Positions 47,929-57,192 of a stretch of 64,000 nt of DNA are shown piece by piece; within the stretch, counting starts at the first letter, position 1; every line of letters begins with the position of its first letter. The position numbers and the translations under genes are program-made. The notes below the pieces were generated by a model. It worked only from the letters and a program-made list of their open reading frames with translations. It searched no databases and had not been told where the DNA came from. This DNA comes from Thermoanaerobaculia bacterium (GTDB lineage: Bacteria; Acidobacteriota; Thermoanaerobaculia; Multivoradales; JAIOJS01), in assembly GCA_030429235.1 (NCBI GenBank), contig JAUIDB010000015.1, forward strand, positions 60,657-124,656, written 5' to 3'.

Positions 47929-49683
47929 CTAGATCCTCGCCTGGACCGTGTAGAGCTGGTGGTAGCGACCACCCGCTGCGATCAGTTCGTCGTGCCGTCC
48001 CCGTTCGACGATTCGGCCGTCCTCGATGACCAGGATCAGATCGGCGCGCTGAATCGTCGACAGGCGGTGAGCGATCACGAAGGTGGTGCGCCCCTCGAGG
48101 AGGTCATCCAGGCTCTTCTGGATCAAGGCCTCGGACTCGGTATCGAGACTCGAAGTCGCTTCGTCCAGTAGGAGAATGCGAGGGCGCGCCAGCAGGGCGC
48201 GCGCGATCGTCACTCGCTGGCGCTGCCCCCCCGAGAGCTTGACGCCACGCTCTCCGATCACCGTGTCGAGCCCTTCAGGGAACCGATCGGTGAACTCGGT
48301 CACGTGGGCCTGCTGGGCGGCCCTCTGGATCTCCGCTTCGCTGGCTTCCTCGCGAGCAAAGAGCAGGTTCTCGCGGATCGTGCCATCGAACAGGAAGTCG
48401 TCCTGAAGGACCAGGCCGAGTTGGGCTCGATAACTCGCTAGTCGGACCTGCCGCAGGTCGATCCCGTCGACCAGGACGCGGCCGCTGTCGGGAGTCAGGA
48501 AGGTCGCCGCCAGTCCGGCCAGCGTCGACTTGCCGGAACCCGAGCTGCCCACCAGTGCGATGACCGTGCCAGGTGCAGCCTCGAACGAGATGTCGCGCAG
48601 CACCGGTTCCTCTTCGTAGGCAAAGGTGACGTCCTCGAACACGACATGGCCGTCGATCGCTGGCATCTCGGTGACGCGCAGTGGGTCGTCGTCCTCGCCC
48701 GGTTGCGACATCAGCTCTGCGGTGCGGTCGAGCCCCGCAAAGGCCTCGGTCATCTGGGTGCCGATGTTGGCCATCTGGATTACCGGTGCTACCAGGAAAC
48801 CCAGAAAAAGAGTGAACGAAAAGAGTTCGCCGACCGTCAGGGCATCCTGGAGAATGAGGTGCCCGCCGTAGCCCATGACCAGCACCCCGGCCAGCCCCAT
48901 GAAGAGGCTGCCAAAGCTCGTCACCATCGCAGTGGTGGTCAGGGTGGTTCGCACATTGTCGTAAATCCGCAGCACGCCCGCTTCGAAGATGTCGCCCTCG
49001 CGTTCCACAGCGTGGAACCCCTTGATGATGCGAATCCCCCCCAGCGACTCGTTCAAACGTCCGGTCACGTCGGCCTGGATCTCGCCTCGGCGTCGAAAGG
49101 CCGGTCGCAGGGTCGAGAAGGCCTTGGTCGAAACAAACGCGAACAGACCGAGTGGCACGATCGCGAGCGCGGTCATGATGGGGTTGATTCTCAATAGATA
49201 GACCAGAGCGACCACCGCAGTCACGGTACCGCCCACCAACTGGACCAGTCCCGTTCCGACCAGGTTCCGAACCCCTTCGACATCGTTCATGATCCGCGAC
49301 ACGAGTTCACCCGTCTTGGTGTTGTCGAAGGCGCGAATTGGCAACCGCAACACGTGTCGTTGCACCTCCGAACGAAGCTGTGCGATCAGGTGCTGGGCCT
49401 CGACGCTCAGGAGACGGGTCAAGAGGAAGGAGGTCGCCGACTGAACCACCACGGCTCCCGCCACGGCGGCCAGGATCTTGAAGAGCAGGTCCGGGCGCGA
49501 TCCCGTGATCACATCGTCGATCAAGTACTTGGTCGAGGCCGGCAGAACCAGACCGCAGAGACGATTCAGCAGAATCAGGAAGAGGCCGAGCAGCACCAGC
49601 CCGCGCCGCGGCCAGATGATCTGCCGAAACGCATGCCGCAGGCTACTCGAACTGAGGGAGGGTTTCTTCTTGGGTGGAGCCAT
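47929..49683 (-). CDS. ABC exporter, MsbA-like (fused TMD-NBD)
   Basis: The 584-residue half-transporter has six membrane helices and a C-terminal ATPase with Walker A GSSGSGKS, signature LSGGQRQR, Walker B ILLLDEATSSLD and HRLST. It fits MsbA/lipid exporter families; position beside Kdo and acyltransferase genes supports lipid A-core flipping, but drug exporters look the same. It converges with the hydrolase gene across 27 bp. Confidence 0.85.
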   Translation of the reverse strand: MAPPKKKPSLSSSSLRHAFRQIIWPRRGLVLLGLFLILLNRLCGLVLPASTKYLIDDVITGSRPDLLFKILAAVAGAVVVQSATSFLLTRLLSVEAQHLIAQLRSEVQRHVLRLPIRAFDNTKTGELVSRIMNDVEGVRNLVGTGLVQLVGGTVTAVVALVYLLRINPIMTALAIVPLGLFAFVSTKAFSTLRPAFRRRGEIQADVTGRLNESLGGIRIIKGFHAVEREGDIFEAGVLRIYDNVRTTLTTTAMVTSFGSLFMGLAGVLVMGYGGHLILQDALTVGELFSFTLFLGFLVAPVIQMANIGTQMTEAFAGLDRTAELMSQPGEDDDPLRVTEMPAIDGHVVFEDVTFAYEEEPVLRDISFEAAPGTVIALVGSSGSGKSTLAGLAATFLTPDSGRVLVDGIDLRQVRLASYRAQLGLVLQDDFLFDGTIRENLLFAREEASEAEIQRAAQQAHVTEFTDRFPEGLDTVIGERGVKLSGGQRQRVTIARALLARPRILLLDEATSSLDTESEALIQKSLDDLLEGRTTFVIAHRLSTIQRADLILVIEDGRIVERGRHDELIAAGGRYHQLYTVQARI

Positions 49684-49781
49684 GGGAATCCTTGCATCGC
49701 GGTCGACCAGGAAGTCGACCTGGGGAGAGGCGTGATCCTACCTCGGGCTCACGCCGCGATGCTCTCGAGAGCGAGGCGGGT

Positions 49782-50330
49782 CTAGTAGCTGAAGCGGAAG
49801 GTCTCGCTCCGTTCCTCGCCCAACACCAAGAGGTAGAGCCGGTCGTACTCGGAGGGCTCATAGATCGGCTCTCCGCCGTCGCCTCCCAGAAGCTCCGCCA
49901 GCGCCGGAGTCGTATTACTGTGTCCTACCACCAGGTGCCGACCCGGAGTGGCCCGCAGTCTCTCCACCAGGGCCGGCAAGTTCCGCGGATCGTAGAGCTC
50001 GAGCTCGAGTCCCGAGGCCTCCAGGAGTGGCGCGGCAGTATCCCGACAGCGCCGGTAGTCACTGCTCCAGACGTGGGTCACACCGAAGGGATGCAGCAAC
50101 TGGGCCAAGCGGTCGGCCCGCTCTTCGCCGACTGCGGTCAGAGCCGGGTCACTCGCACCGTTGGTTTCCTTCTCCGCGTGACGAACCAGCAGGACAGTGG
50201 TCGAGTTCGACTCCGCGAGCATTGGAGTCTCCGACGAAGGCATCGCCCCGCCGAAGACCGGACTGCTGGCTAAGGCGTAGGCCACGGCCAGGGTGAGGAC
50301 GATTCGACAGGGGTTCGACCGGCTCTTCAT
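49782..50330 (-). CDS. Exported histidine phosphatase (SixA/phosphoglycerate-mutase-like)
   Basis: The 182-residue protein has a signal peptide (about 1-27) and the catalytic motif LLVRHAEK, a second conserved Arg in SSDYRRCRDTAAPL and the second His in LVVGHSNTTPAL. It is a periplasmic or surface member of the histidine phosphatase branch 1; substrate is unknown. It follows the acyl-CoA dehydrogenase gene by 15 nt. Confidence 0.85.
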   Translation of the reverse strand: MKSRSNPCRIVLTLAVAYALASSPVFGGAMPSSETPMLAESNSTTVLLVRHAEKETNGASDPALTAVGEERADRLAQLLHPFGVTHVWSSDYRRCRDTAAPLLEASGLELELYDPRNLPALVERLRATPGRHLVVGHSNTTPALAELLGGDGGEPIYEPSEYDRLYLLVLGEERSETFRFSY

Positions 50331-50345
50331 CTCGTCACCTCCAAC

Positions 50346-52181
50346 CTACAGGATCGCGTCGATCGCGGCCCGCTCTCCGGCTCGCACGGCGACGAGTTGA
50401 GCCACCGCCGGCGGCAGGAAGCGGTAAGCAAAGTGGATCGCCGACTGCACCTTGTTGTGAAGAAACCGGGCTCGATCGCTCTCTTCGAAGAACCGGCGAG
50501 CCGCCGCGGCGTCGGTGAGGTCTACGGAGCGCTCGGCCGCCAGTTCGGACAACGACTCGTGAGCCACGACCGCCTGGTCGAGGAGGAAGGTCCCTCCCAA
50601 CAGAGCTCCGAAGAGATCGAGGATCGGCACGGCGTTCAGCATCGTCATCAGCGCGCCGTCCTGCCGGCCCGGCAGTTCGGCCAAGAGCTGCCGGAAGGCA
50701 GAACTCGCCTTGCGGGCCTCGTCGGTGGCTCCCTGGAGAGGAGTGACCTCCCCCGCCCGGGTCAGTCGACCGTCGAGGTCCTCGAGCAGATCCCGAATCG
50801 GCCCTCCTCCCCCCATCGGGAGCTTGCGCCCCACGAAGTCCAGCGCCTGGATGCCGTTAGCCCCTTCGTAGATGGAGGTGATCTTGCAGTCTCGTAGGTA
50901 CTGCTCGGCCATGTAGTCGTTGGTGTAGCCGTAGCCACCGAAGACCTGCAACGACCATTCGGTGACCCGAAAACCCCAGTCCGTCGCCCACGCCTTGCAC
51001 GCTGGAGTCAGGAGTGCCAACCGGGCGGCGTAGCGCTCATGGTCCTCGGGTCCGTGGGCTCGGTCCTGGCACAGGGCCGTCGAAAACACCAGGGCTCGCA
51101 TCGCTTGCACCAGGGCCGAGGATCCGAGCAGCATCCGCCGGACGTCCGGATGCTCGACGATGGCCACGGGATCGCGGCCGAAACCGCTCTGGCGATCCCA
51201 ATGCCGAGATTGCACTCGCTCGTGAGCGTAGTCGACCGCCGCGAGGTGGGCCGCCGCCGCGACCGCGGCTCCCTGACCACCGACCTCGACCCTGGCCGCA
51301 TTCATCAGGTCGAACATCAACCGCATGCCCTCGCCTTCGGCGCCCAGCAGAAACCCCTGGCAGCCGCCCGACCGACCGAAGACGATCGAGCAGGTCGGCG
51401 AGGCGTGAATCCCCAGCTTGTGTTCGACGCCGGCACAGTAGACGTCGTTGCCCTCTCCGATCGCTCCGTCAGCCGTCACGCGATACTTCGGCACTACGAA
51501 CAGGGACAGTCCCCGAGACCCGGAAGGCGCGTCGGGCAAACGGGCTAGGACGGTGTGGACGATGTTGTCGGCCAGGTCGTGTTCACCCGAGGTGATGAAG
51601 ATCTTCTCACCCGAGATCAGATAGGAACCGTCATCCTGGGGAACCGCACTCGTGATGCTCGCCCCGACGTCGGAGCCGGCTTGTGGTTCGGTCAGACACA
51701 TCGTGCCGGTCCACTCCCCAGCGATCATCCGCTCGCAGTAGTGCTCACGTAACTCGTCGGTCCCGTAGACCTCGATGAGCCGCGCCGCTCCGCGCGTCAA
51801 CAGGGTCACGAGGTTGAACGACAGGTTGGCCCCGGCGAAGACATCGTTGACCACGGCGCCCACGACCTCGGGAAGTCCGAGACCCCCGTACTCCGGATTG
51901 CTCACGATGCCGAGCCAACCGCCTTCCAGATACTTGGCCCAGGCGTCTTTGACCTCGGGTGGCAGGGTAACCTCTCCGTCGTCCCAGACCACACCGGCAC
52001 GATCTCCCGAGACGTTGATCGGGGCGATCTCCTGAGCTGCGAACTCGACGGCCTCGGCGAGCACCATCCGCACGCTCTCGGCATCCCACTCGGCAAACCG
52101 ATCCTCGGTGAGCAGTTCGTCGATCCGTAGCCAATCGAACAGCTGAAACTCGAGATCCTGAAGATCGACGCGATAACTCAT
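50346..52181 (-). CDS. Acyl-CoA dehydrogenase (long form)
   Basis: The 611-residue flavoenzyme has TMCLTEPQAGSDVGAS (FAD/substrate loop), FVVPKY, EHKLGIHASPTC, and YGGYGYTNDYMAEQYLRDCKITSIYEGANGIQ, where the Glu of YEGANGIQ is the usual catalytic base position for this long-form subgroup. Length of about 600 (versus 380) includes a C-terminal AcdA-C-type extension. It oxidises acyl-CoA in beta-oxidation. The SDR gene lies directly upstream in the same direction. Confidence 0.92.
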   Translation of the reverse strand: MSYRVDLQDLEFQLFDWLRIDELLTEDRFAEWDAESVRMVLAEAVEFAAQEIAPINVSGDRAGVVWDDGEVTLPPEVKDAWAKYLEGGWLGIVSNPEYGGLGLPEVVGAVVNDVFAGANLSFNLVTLLTRGAARLIEVYGTDELREHYCERMIAGEWTGTMCLTEPQAGSDVGASITSAVPQDDGSYLISGEKIFITSGEHDLADNIVHTVLARLPDAPSGSRGLSLFVVPKYRVTADGAIGEGNDVYCAGVEHKLGIHASPTCSIVFGRSGGCQGFLLGAEGEGMRLMFDLMNAARVEVGGQGAAVAAAAHLAAVDYAHERVQSRHWDRQSGFGRDPVAIVEHPDVRRMLLGSSALVQAMRALVFSTALCQDRAHGPEDHERYAARLALLTPACKAWATDWGFRVTEWSLQVFGGYGYTNDYMAEQYLRDCKITSIYEGANGIQALDFVGRKLPMGGGGPIRDLLEDLDGRLTRAGEVTPLQGATDEARKASSAFRQLLAELPGRQDGALMTMLNAVPILDLFGALLGGTFLLDQAVVAHESLSELAAERSVDLTDAAAARRFFEESDRARFLHNKVQSAIHFAYRFLPPAVAQLVAVRAGERAAIDAIL

Positions 52182-52201
52182 GGCACCTCCGCGAGGGGTG
52201 G

Positions 52202-52945
52202 TCAGGACTGCTGGGTCGGCATGACCAGCACTTCCGAAACGTTGACGTGGTCGGGTTGCGAAACGGCGTAGACGATCGAGGCCGCGATGTCTTCCGCGTC
52301 GAGCTTACGCAGTTCGCCCCGCGACCGAAAGTAGTCGAGGACCTCCTCGTCGGTGATGGTGCCCGTCAACTCGGTGGCTACCGCCCCCGGCTCGATCACG
52401 GTGACGCGAATCCCCTCGGTCGCCGATAGCTCCGCCCTCAGCCCCTCGGAGAGCGCAGTCACGGCGAACTTGGTGGCGCAATAGACGGCTCCCGATGGAA
52501 AGACGCGGCGACCCGCGACGCTCGATACGTTCACGATGTGCCCCGACTTCCGGGCCATCATGCTCGGCAGCACCGCTCCGGTCGCGAACAGGACACCCTT
52601 GAGATTGACATCGACCATCCGCTCCCACTCGTCGAGGTGGAGGTTGCGTAGAAACGACAGCGGCATGATGCCGGCGTTGTTGATCAGGATATCGACCGCG
52701 CCAAAGCGATCCAACGACACCTCGACCAGACGCTCCACCTGGTCGCGTCGCGTGACGTCGGTGGACTGGACGAGGACCGTTCCACCGTCGGCCGCGATCC
52801 GGTCGGCGAGCGTTTGCAGCCGGTCGGTGCGCCGCGCGGCCAGCACCACGTTCACTCCCAACGCCGCCAGCTGTCGCGCCGCCGCCTCCCCGATACCCGA
52901 CGAGGCGCCGGTGATGATCGCGCTTCTACCCCGCATCTCCCTCAT
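52202..52945 (-). CDS. SDR-family oxidoreductase
   Basis: The 247-residue classical short-chain dehydrogenase has the cofactor motif TGASSGIG, NNAG, catalytic Ser in VSSVAG and YCATK. ARRTDRL suggests NADP preference. It resembles clavaldehyde-type/YdfG-like serine or 3-hydroxy-acid dehydrogenases; substrate unknown. It precedes the acyl-CoA dehydrogenase by 20 nt and is probably co-transcribed. ATG 52945 is the start; ATG 52936 is possible. Confidence 0.88.
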   Translation of the reverse strand: MREMRGRSAIITGASSGIGEAAARQLAALGVNVVLAARRTDRLQTLADRIAADGGTVLVQSTDVTRRDQVERLVEVSLDRFGAVDILINNAGIMPLSFLRNLHLDEWERMVDVNLKGVLFATGAVLPSMMARKSGHIVNVSSVAGRRVFPSGAVYCATKFAVTALSEGLRAELSATEGIRVTVIEPGAVATELTGTITDEEVLDYFRSRGELRKLDAEDIAASIVYAVSQPDHVNVSEVLVMPTQQS

Positions 52946-53146
52946 GCTGACGAGTCCTCCCTTCCGCTGCTTTCGATCCGGTAGAGTCTCCGCAGATCGA
53001 CTCCAGCCGCCCTGGACTCTACCAGTCCATTCTCGTCCCCCGAGGAGGACAGCAATCCAAAGCAGCCCGACATTCGGATCACTGAAGCAAGTTCGGTCGC
53101 CGCGGCCGAACCGGAACGGACCGACTTCGAAAGAGAGAAGCCCGAG

Positions 53147-53725
53147 ATGAAACGACTCTCCTGGATTTGCCTCGCGATCGCGGCTTTGGTCGCGGCCACG
53201 GTCACCCTGGCCGAACCCCGTCTCACGAGACTCACCGAATCAGAGAACGAACCAGCCCCCGGAGGGGATCGCATGTACCAGAAGCCCGACGACGCCACCC
53301 TCAGAGCCAAGCTCACCCCCCTGCAGTACCGGGTGACCCAAGAAGATGGTACCGAGCGCCCCTTCGACAACGAGTACTGGGACAACAAGCGAGAAGGCAT
53401 CTACGTCGACGTCGTGTCGGGTGAACCCCTGTTCAGCTCTCGGGAAAAATACAAGTCCGGTACTGGCTGGCCGTCGTTCTGGGCCCCGTTGGAGGCCGAC
53501 AACCTGGTCGAGAAGGTCGACAAGAAGCTCTTCATGACCCGCACCGAGGTGCGATCCAAGCACGGGGACTCTCATCTGGGACACGTCTTTCCCGACGGCC
53601 CGGAGCCCACCGGACTGCGGTACTGCATGAATTCGGCGAGCCTTCGTTTCATTCCCGTTGAGGATCTGGAAGCCGAAGGATACGGGGAGTACTCGAAGCA
53701 CTTTGCAGAGCCCCACGGCGACTAG
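53147..53725 (+). CDS. msrB: Exported peptide-methionine (R)-S-oxide reductase
   Basis: The 192-residue protein has a signal peptide (about 1-23), then Msr[40 protein letters not shown] and the catalytic Cys in [11 protein letters not shown]. The two zinc-binding CxxC motifs of many MsrB proteins are absent. It repairs oxidised methionine in the periplasm. It stands alone ahead of the CTERM protein gene. Confidence 0.93.
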   Translation: MKRLSWICLAIAALVAATVTLAEPRLTRLTESENEPAPGGDRMYQKPDDATLRAKLTPLQYRVTQEDGTERPFDNEYWDNKREGIYVDVVSGEPLFSSREKYKSGTGWPSFWAPLEADNLVEKVDKKLFMTRTEVRSKHGDSHLGHVFPDGPEPTGLRYCMNSASLRFIPVEDLEAEGYGEYSKHFAEPHGD

Positions 53726-53873
53726 TCAACGACCCCTCTTCTCTCGCCTTCCGCCCAGTCGCGACGCAGCTCGCACCGGGGTCGCAAAACCCACACGTCT
53801 CTGCTAGAGTCGCCAGGTTTGATCCGACTACACTGCGAGTTAGTCTCAGTAACACCTGAAGGAGAGTAGAGCT

Positions 53874-54683
53874 TTGCGTAGAAACCGACTGACTATCAGC
53901 TTCGTGACCTTCGTCGCGGTCGGACTGGCCCTCACCAGTGGGCTGGCCATGGCCGATGCGAACCAGAACTACACGGACGGCGACCTCGAGCTCACCGAAC
54001 CGGCCGAACCGCTCCACATCAACCCGACGATCGCCGGTGGACTGACCTTCTGGAACGATCGCACCGCCTTCGAGACGGCCTTTCCAGCCAACACGCTCGA
54101 AGACTTCACCGGAACTCTGGTGCCGGCCAACAACGTCTTGGCCTGTGGTCCGACCATCAGCAGCACGTCCAACGACGGCTGCTTCGCTCCGGGTGGAGTC
54201 GTCGACGGCTTCGAGATGGGAGTCGTTCCGCCCTTCACTCCGCCCACCGAAGACATGGTCGTGGCGACTCCGCCCTTCCTCGGAGTGGACTGCGTCACCG
54301 TCGGCCCGAACACGTTCGGCGATAGCGCGTACATCGACTTCGACCCCCCTGTCGGTCAGATGGGCATCATGAACTCCAACCCACTCGCCGCGCCGACCAC
54401 GATCAACATCGAGGTCTTCGGTGCCGGCGGTTCGCTCGGAACGACCACGGCGGATGCCACCTTCCCGCCGAGCTTCTGGGGCGTATCCTCCGATGAGCCG
54501 ATCACCCGGGTCGAGTTCGTCGACAGCGCGGGTTCCAACTCCGACCTACAGTGCGACCTGCAGTTCGGACTGCCGCAGACGACTCCGGTCATCGAGGTTC
54601 CGACCCTCGACAAGGCGGCTCTCGCCGGCCTGGTCCTGCTGCTGGTTGCGGCCGGTCTCGTGGCGGTACGGCGCTTCAACTAA
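53874..54683 (+). CDS. Secreted surface protein with PTL-type CTERM sorting signal
   Basis: The 269-residue protein has a signal peptide (about 1-28) and a beta-rich middle with NDRTAFETAFPANTLEDFTG, a pattern common in PEP-CTERM/exosortase substrates. The C terminus is tripartite: VPTLDKA, a hydrophobic helix and a VRRFN tail, like IPTL-CTERM signals. TTG 53874 is chosen because GGAGAG lies 8 nt upstream and the signal peptide starts there. Four cysteines may form disulfides. No sortase is in the window. Function is unknown. Confidence 0.78.
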   Translation: MRRNRLTISFVTFVAVGLALTSGLAMADANQNYTDGDLELTEPAEPLHINPTIAGGLTFWNDRTAFETAFPANTLEDFTGTLVPANNVLACGPTISSTSNDGCFAPGGVVDGFEMGVVPPFTPPTEDMVVATPPFLGVDCVTVGPNTFGDSAYIDFDPPVGQMGIMNSNPLAAPTTINIEVFGAGGSLGTTTADATFPPSFWGVSSDEPITRVEFVDSAGSNSDLQCDLQFGLPQTTPVIEVPTLDKAALAGLVLLLVAAGLVAVRRFN

Positions 54684-54724
54684 AGCGTAGTTCCAGGTCG
54701 CCTCGGCGACCCCGCCAGTCAAGC

Positions 54725-54755
54725 AAAGTCCTCGGCCCCTCGGGCCGGGGACTTT
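54725..54755 (+). terminator. Bidirectional-type terminator hairpin
   Basis: AAAGTCCTCGGCCC (54725-54738) pairs with GGGCCGGGGACTTT (54742-54755) over 14 bp with one G-U pair and a 3-nt loop. It is flanked by A and T residues and lies between the convergent CTERM gene and rsmB. Confidence 0.8.
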
Positions 54756-54771
54756 GTGGATCTGCTGACTC

Positions 54772-56184
54772 CTACGACCGCCGGCGCAGGGCGTGGACGG
54801 TAAAACCGTCGTGCTCGGCCTCGGGCAGCATCCGCCAACGTCCCGGCGCCTCGATCCAGCGGTCGAGAGGGGCCGGGACCAAGCGCGCCAAGTCGGACTC
54901 GAGGGCGAACTCCTCGTTCTCGCCGAGAAATCGTTCGACCACCTCTTCGTTGTCGGCCGTGTCGATCGAACAGGTGATGGCGACGAGCAGTCCTCCTGGG
55001 CCGACGCTCGCCGCGCTACCCCGCAGTACCCGGAGTCCCAGCCGGCCGAGGCGATCGAACTCCCCCTCGCTCAGGCGCCACTTGAGTTCCGGGTGTTTGC
55101 GGAAGGTCCCAGTTCCTGAGCAGGGTAGATCGAGGACCACGCGATCGAAGAGGCCTCCCAGACCGCTGGAACCGGCGTCGTTCGCCACCAGCGGGAGACT
55201 CCGCCGCAGACGGCGAAGGTTGCTGCGAAGGGTGACCAGACGATGGGGATCGATGTCGGCCAAGGTCAGCCGCACGGTGGGCTCCCAACCGAGCAGCGCG
55301 AACGCCTTGCCGCCCGGCGCAGCGGCGGCGTCGAGAATCTTCTCCCCCGGGCGCGGCGGCGGAATCCACGCCGCCAGCTGACTGGCTTCGTCCTGAACGT
55401 AAGCGTCGCCATGCTGGAAGGCCTCGGTCTCGAACACCCGCCCGGAGCGCACGATCAGGCCGAGGGGCGACAGCGAGGACGGGACCACCTCCACCCCACA
55501 GTCCAGCAACGACTCGGCCAGAAGTTCCCGCCCTCCGCGATCCCTGAACGCAGCCAGGTGGAGCGGCTTCTGTCGGTTGTTGGCCTCGAGCATCGCCTCG
55601 GTGGCCTCGGCTCCGAACTGCTCGATCCAGCGACGCACGAGAAAGTCCGGATGGCTCCACTCGATGGCCATCCGACGCGCCGGATCAGCTTCCGTCACCG
55701 GCCAGGCCGAGAGCCGGCGTTTGCGGGCGATTCGGCGCATCACCGCGTTCACGAAACTGGCCCCGCCCCGATGCGTCAAGTGGCGAGCCTGTTCTACGGC
55801 CTCGTCGACCACGGCGTAGGCCGGGATCCGATCGAGTAACAGTAGTTGGTAGGCTCCGACCCGGAGCACGGGCCGCAGGTCGGGTTCGATGGCGTCCATC
55901 GAACGGTTGCTAGCCGTCTCGAGCACGTGATCGATCCGGCGCAACCAACGCAGGGTCCCCAATGACAGCTCGCGGAGGAGTCCCTGGTCCCGCTCGTCGA
56001 ACCGTTGGAGCGCCCCGTCGAGAAAACTCGAAGCGGGCGCCGCCGAAGCCAGGGTCCGCTCGACGACCCAGGACGCGGCCACGCGGACGTTGTCGTCCGG
56101 GGAGCGCCGCGGCGTGAAGCGACGGCGGCGGTCCCCCCGCCGGGGAGACTGGCCGGTACGTCCGGCGGATCGGCGACGAGTCAT
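54772..56184 (-). CDS. rsmB: 16S rRNA m5C967 methyltransferase
   Basis: The 470-residue protein has an N-terminal NusB-like RNA-binding domain (ASSFLDGALQRFDERDQGLLREL) and a SAM domain (ILDAAAAPGGKAFAL). The catalytic cysteines lie in DLPCSGTGTFRKHPELKWR and AITCSIDTADNEEVV. ATG 56184 gives the usual length plus a basic ~25-residue N-terminal extension. It is in the same strand as fmt, a common pairing. Confidence 0.95.
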   Translation of the reverse strand: MTRRRSAGRTGQSPRRGDRRRRFTPRRSPDDNVRVAASWVVERTLASAAPASSFLDGALQRFDERDQGLLRELSLGTLRWLRRIDHVLETASNRSMDAIEPDLRPVLRVGAYQLLLLDRIPAYAVVDEAVEQARHLTHRGGASFVNAVMRRIARKRRLSAWPVTEADPARRMAIEWSHPDFLVRRWIEQFGAEATEAMLEANNRQKPLHLAAFRDRGGRELLAESLLDCGVEVVPSSLSPLGLIVRSGRVFETEAFQHGDAYVQDEASQLAAWIPPPRPGEKILDAAAAPGGKAFALLGWEPTVRLTLADIDPHRLVTLRSNLRRLRRSLPLVANDAGSSGLGGLFDRVVLDLPCSGTGTFRKHPELKWRLSEGEFDRLGRLGLRVLRGSAASVGPGGLLVAITCSIDTADNEEVVERFLGENEEFALESDLARLVPAPLDRWIEAPGRWRMLPEAEHDGFTVHALRRRS

Positions 56185-56251
56185 AGAGGCCCGATGGTAG
56201 CGCGTGCCGGACGTCCGGCAAACAGAGAAAGCAGCGGACCCGCAACCCTGG

Positions 56252-57187
56252 TCAAACGAATCGGTCTCCGGCTGCGATCCGCTCACCGTTGACGAGATCG
56301 CGCGCCGACCGTGGAGGCTTGCCGGGCCGCTGGCCCTCGAGCAGGGCCACCGCACCTTCGCCACATCCGATGACGAGTTGCCCGTCCGCGGTCGACAGGA
56401 CTGTTCCCGCTTCCCCCTCCTGGTCGTCGAGAGGGAGTGTCGACAGGACCTTGAGGGGCTTCCCGGCGAGAGTGGTTTGTGCACCCGGCCAAGGAGTCAT
56501 CGAGCGAACCCCGGCGTCGACCTGCGTCGCGGACTGCGCCCAGTCGATGATCCCATCGGCCTTGGTGAGACGCGGCGCATAGGAGGCCATCGAGTCATCC
56601 TGCGCCTCCGCCTGGAATCGGCCTCGGGCCACCAGATCGTCGAGGCTGGCCAACAGGAGCGAGGCCCCCAGAAACGACAGCCGAGCGCTCAACTCTCCTG
56701 CCGTCTCTCGCCCCGACAGTGCCGTTTCGGCGCGGCCGACCACCGGTCCACTGTCGAGCCCCTCCTCCATCAGCATGGTACAGACTCCTGCCACCGGATC
56801 GAGGGATCGCAACGCCGCCTGAATGGGAGCGGCACCGCGGTAGCGCGGCAGCAGCGAGGCGTGCACGTTGAGACAACCGAACCGTGGCAGCTCGAGCAGG
56901 GCGGGTGGGAAGATCTGTCCGAACGCGATCACGACGGCCACATCCAGCTCCAGCGCCGCGACCTGCTCGAGGAACGCAGCGTCGCGAACCCTGGACGGCT
57001 GAGCGATCGGGAGCCCGGCGGCCGCCGCCACGTCCGCCACCGGTGGCCGCCGCAGGGACTTGCCGCGACCGGCGGGTCGGTCGGGCTGCGATACGACGAG
57101 AAGGGGTGCCCGCCCCGCTGCGCAGAGCGCCCTCAAACCCGGCACGGCGAACTCGGGCGTCCCAAAGAACGCCAGCCGAAGGAGCAC
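56252..57187 (-). CDS. fmt: Methionyl-tRNA formyltransferase
   Basis: The 311-residue enzyme has FFGTPEFAVPGL, QPDRPAGRGK and the catalytic region NVHASLLPRYRGAAPIQAAL. It formylates initiator Met-tRNA. GTG 57187 starts 5 nt after the ftsK stop. No def (peptide deformylase) gene is adjacent. Confidence 0.96.
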   Translation of the reverse strand: MLLRLAFFGTPEFAVPGLRALCAAGRAPLLVVSQPDRPAGRGKSLRRPPVADVAAAAGLPIAQPSRVRDAAFLEQVAALELDVAVVIAFGQIFPPALLELPRFGCLNVHASLLPRYRGAAPIQAALRSLDPVAGVCTMLMEEGLDSGPVVGRAETALSGRETAGELSARLSFLGASLLLASLDDLVARGRFQAEAQDDSMASYAPRLTKADGIIDWAQSATQVDAGVRSMTPWPGAQTTLAGKPLKVLSTLPLDDQEGEAGTVLSTADGQLVIGCGEGAVALLEGQRPGKPPRSARDLVNGERIAAGDRFV

Positions 57188-57192
57188 CTCCG

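Noticed and set aside
56252..57187. Ala in place of Gly in the Fmt HGSLLP segment (HASLLP)
   Set aside because: HASLLP is a normal variant in this family, so it does not indicate loss of function.
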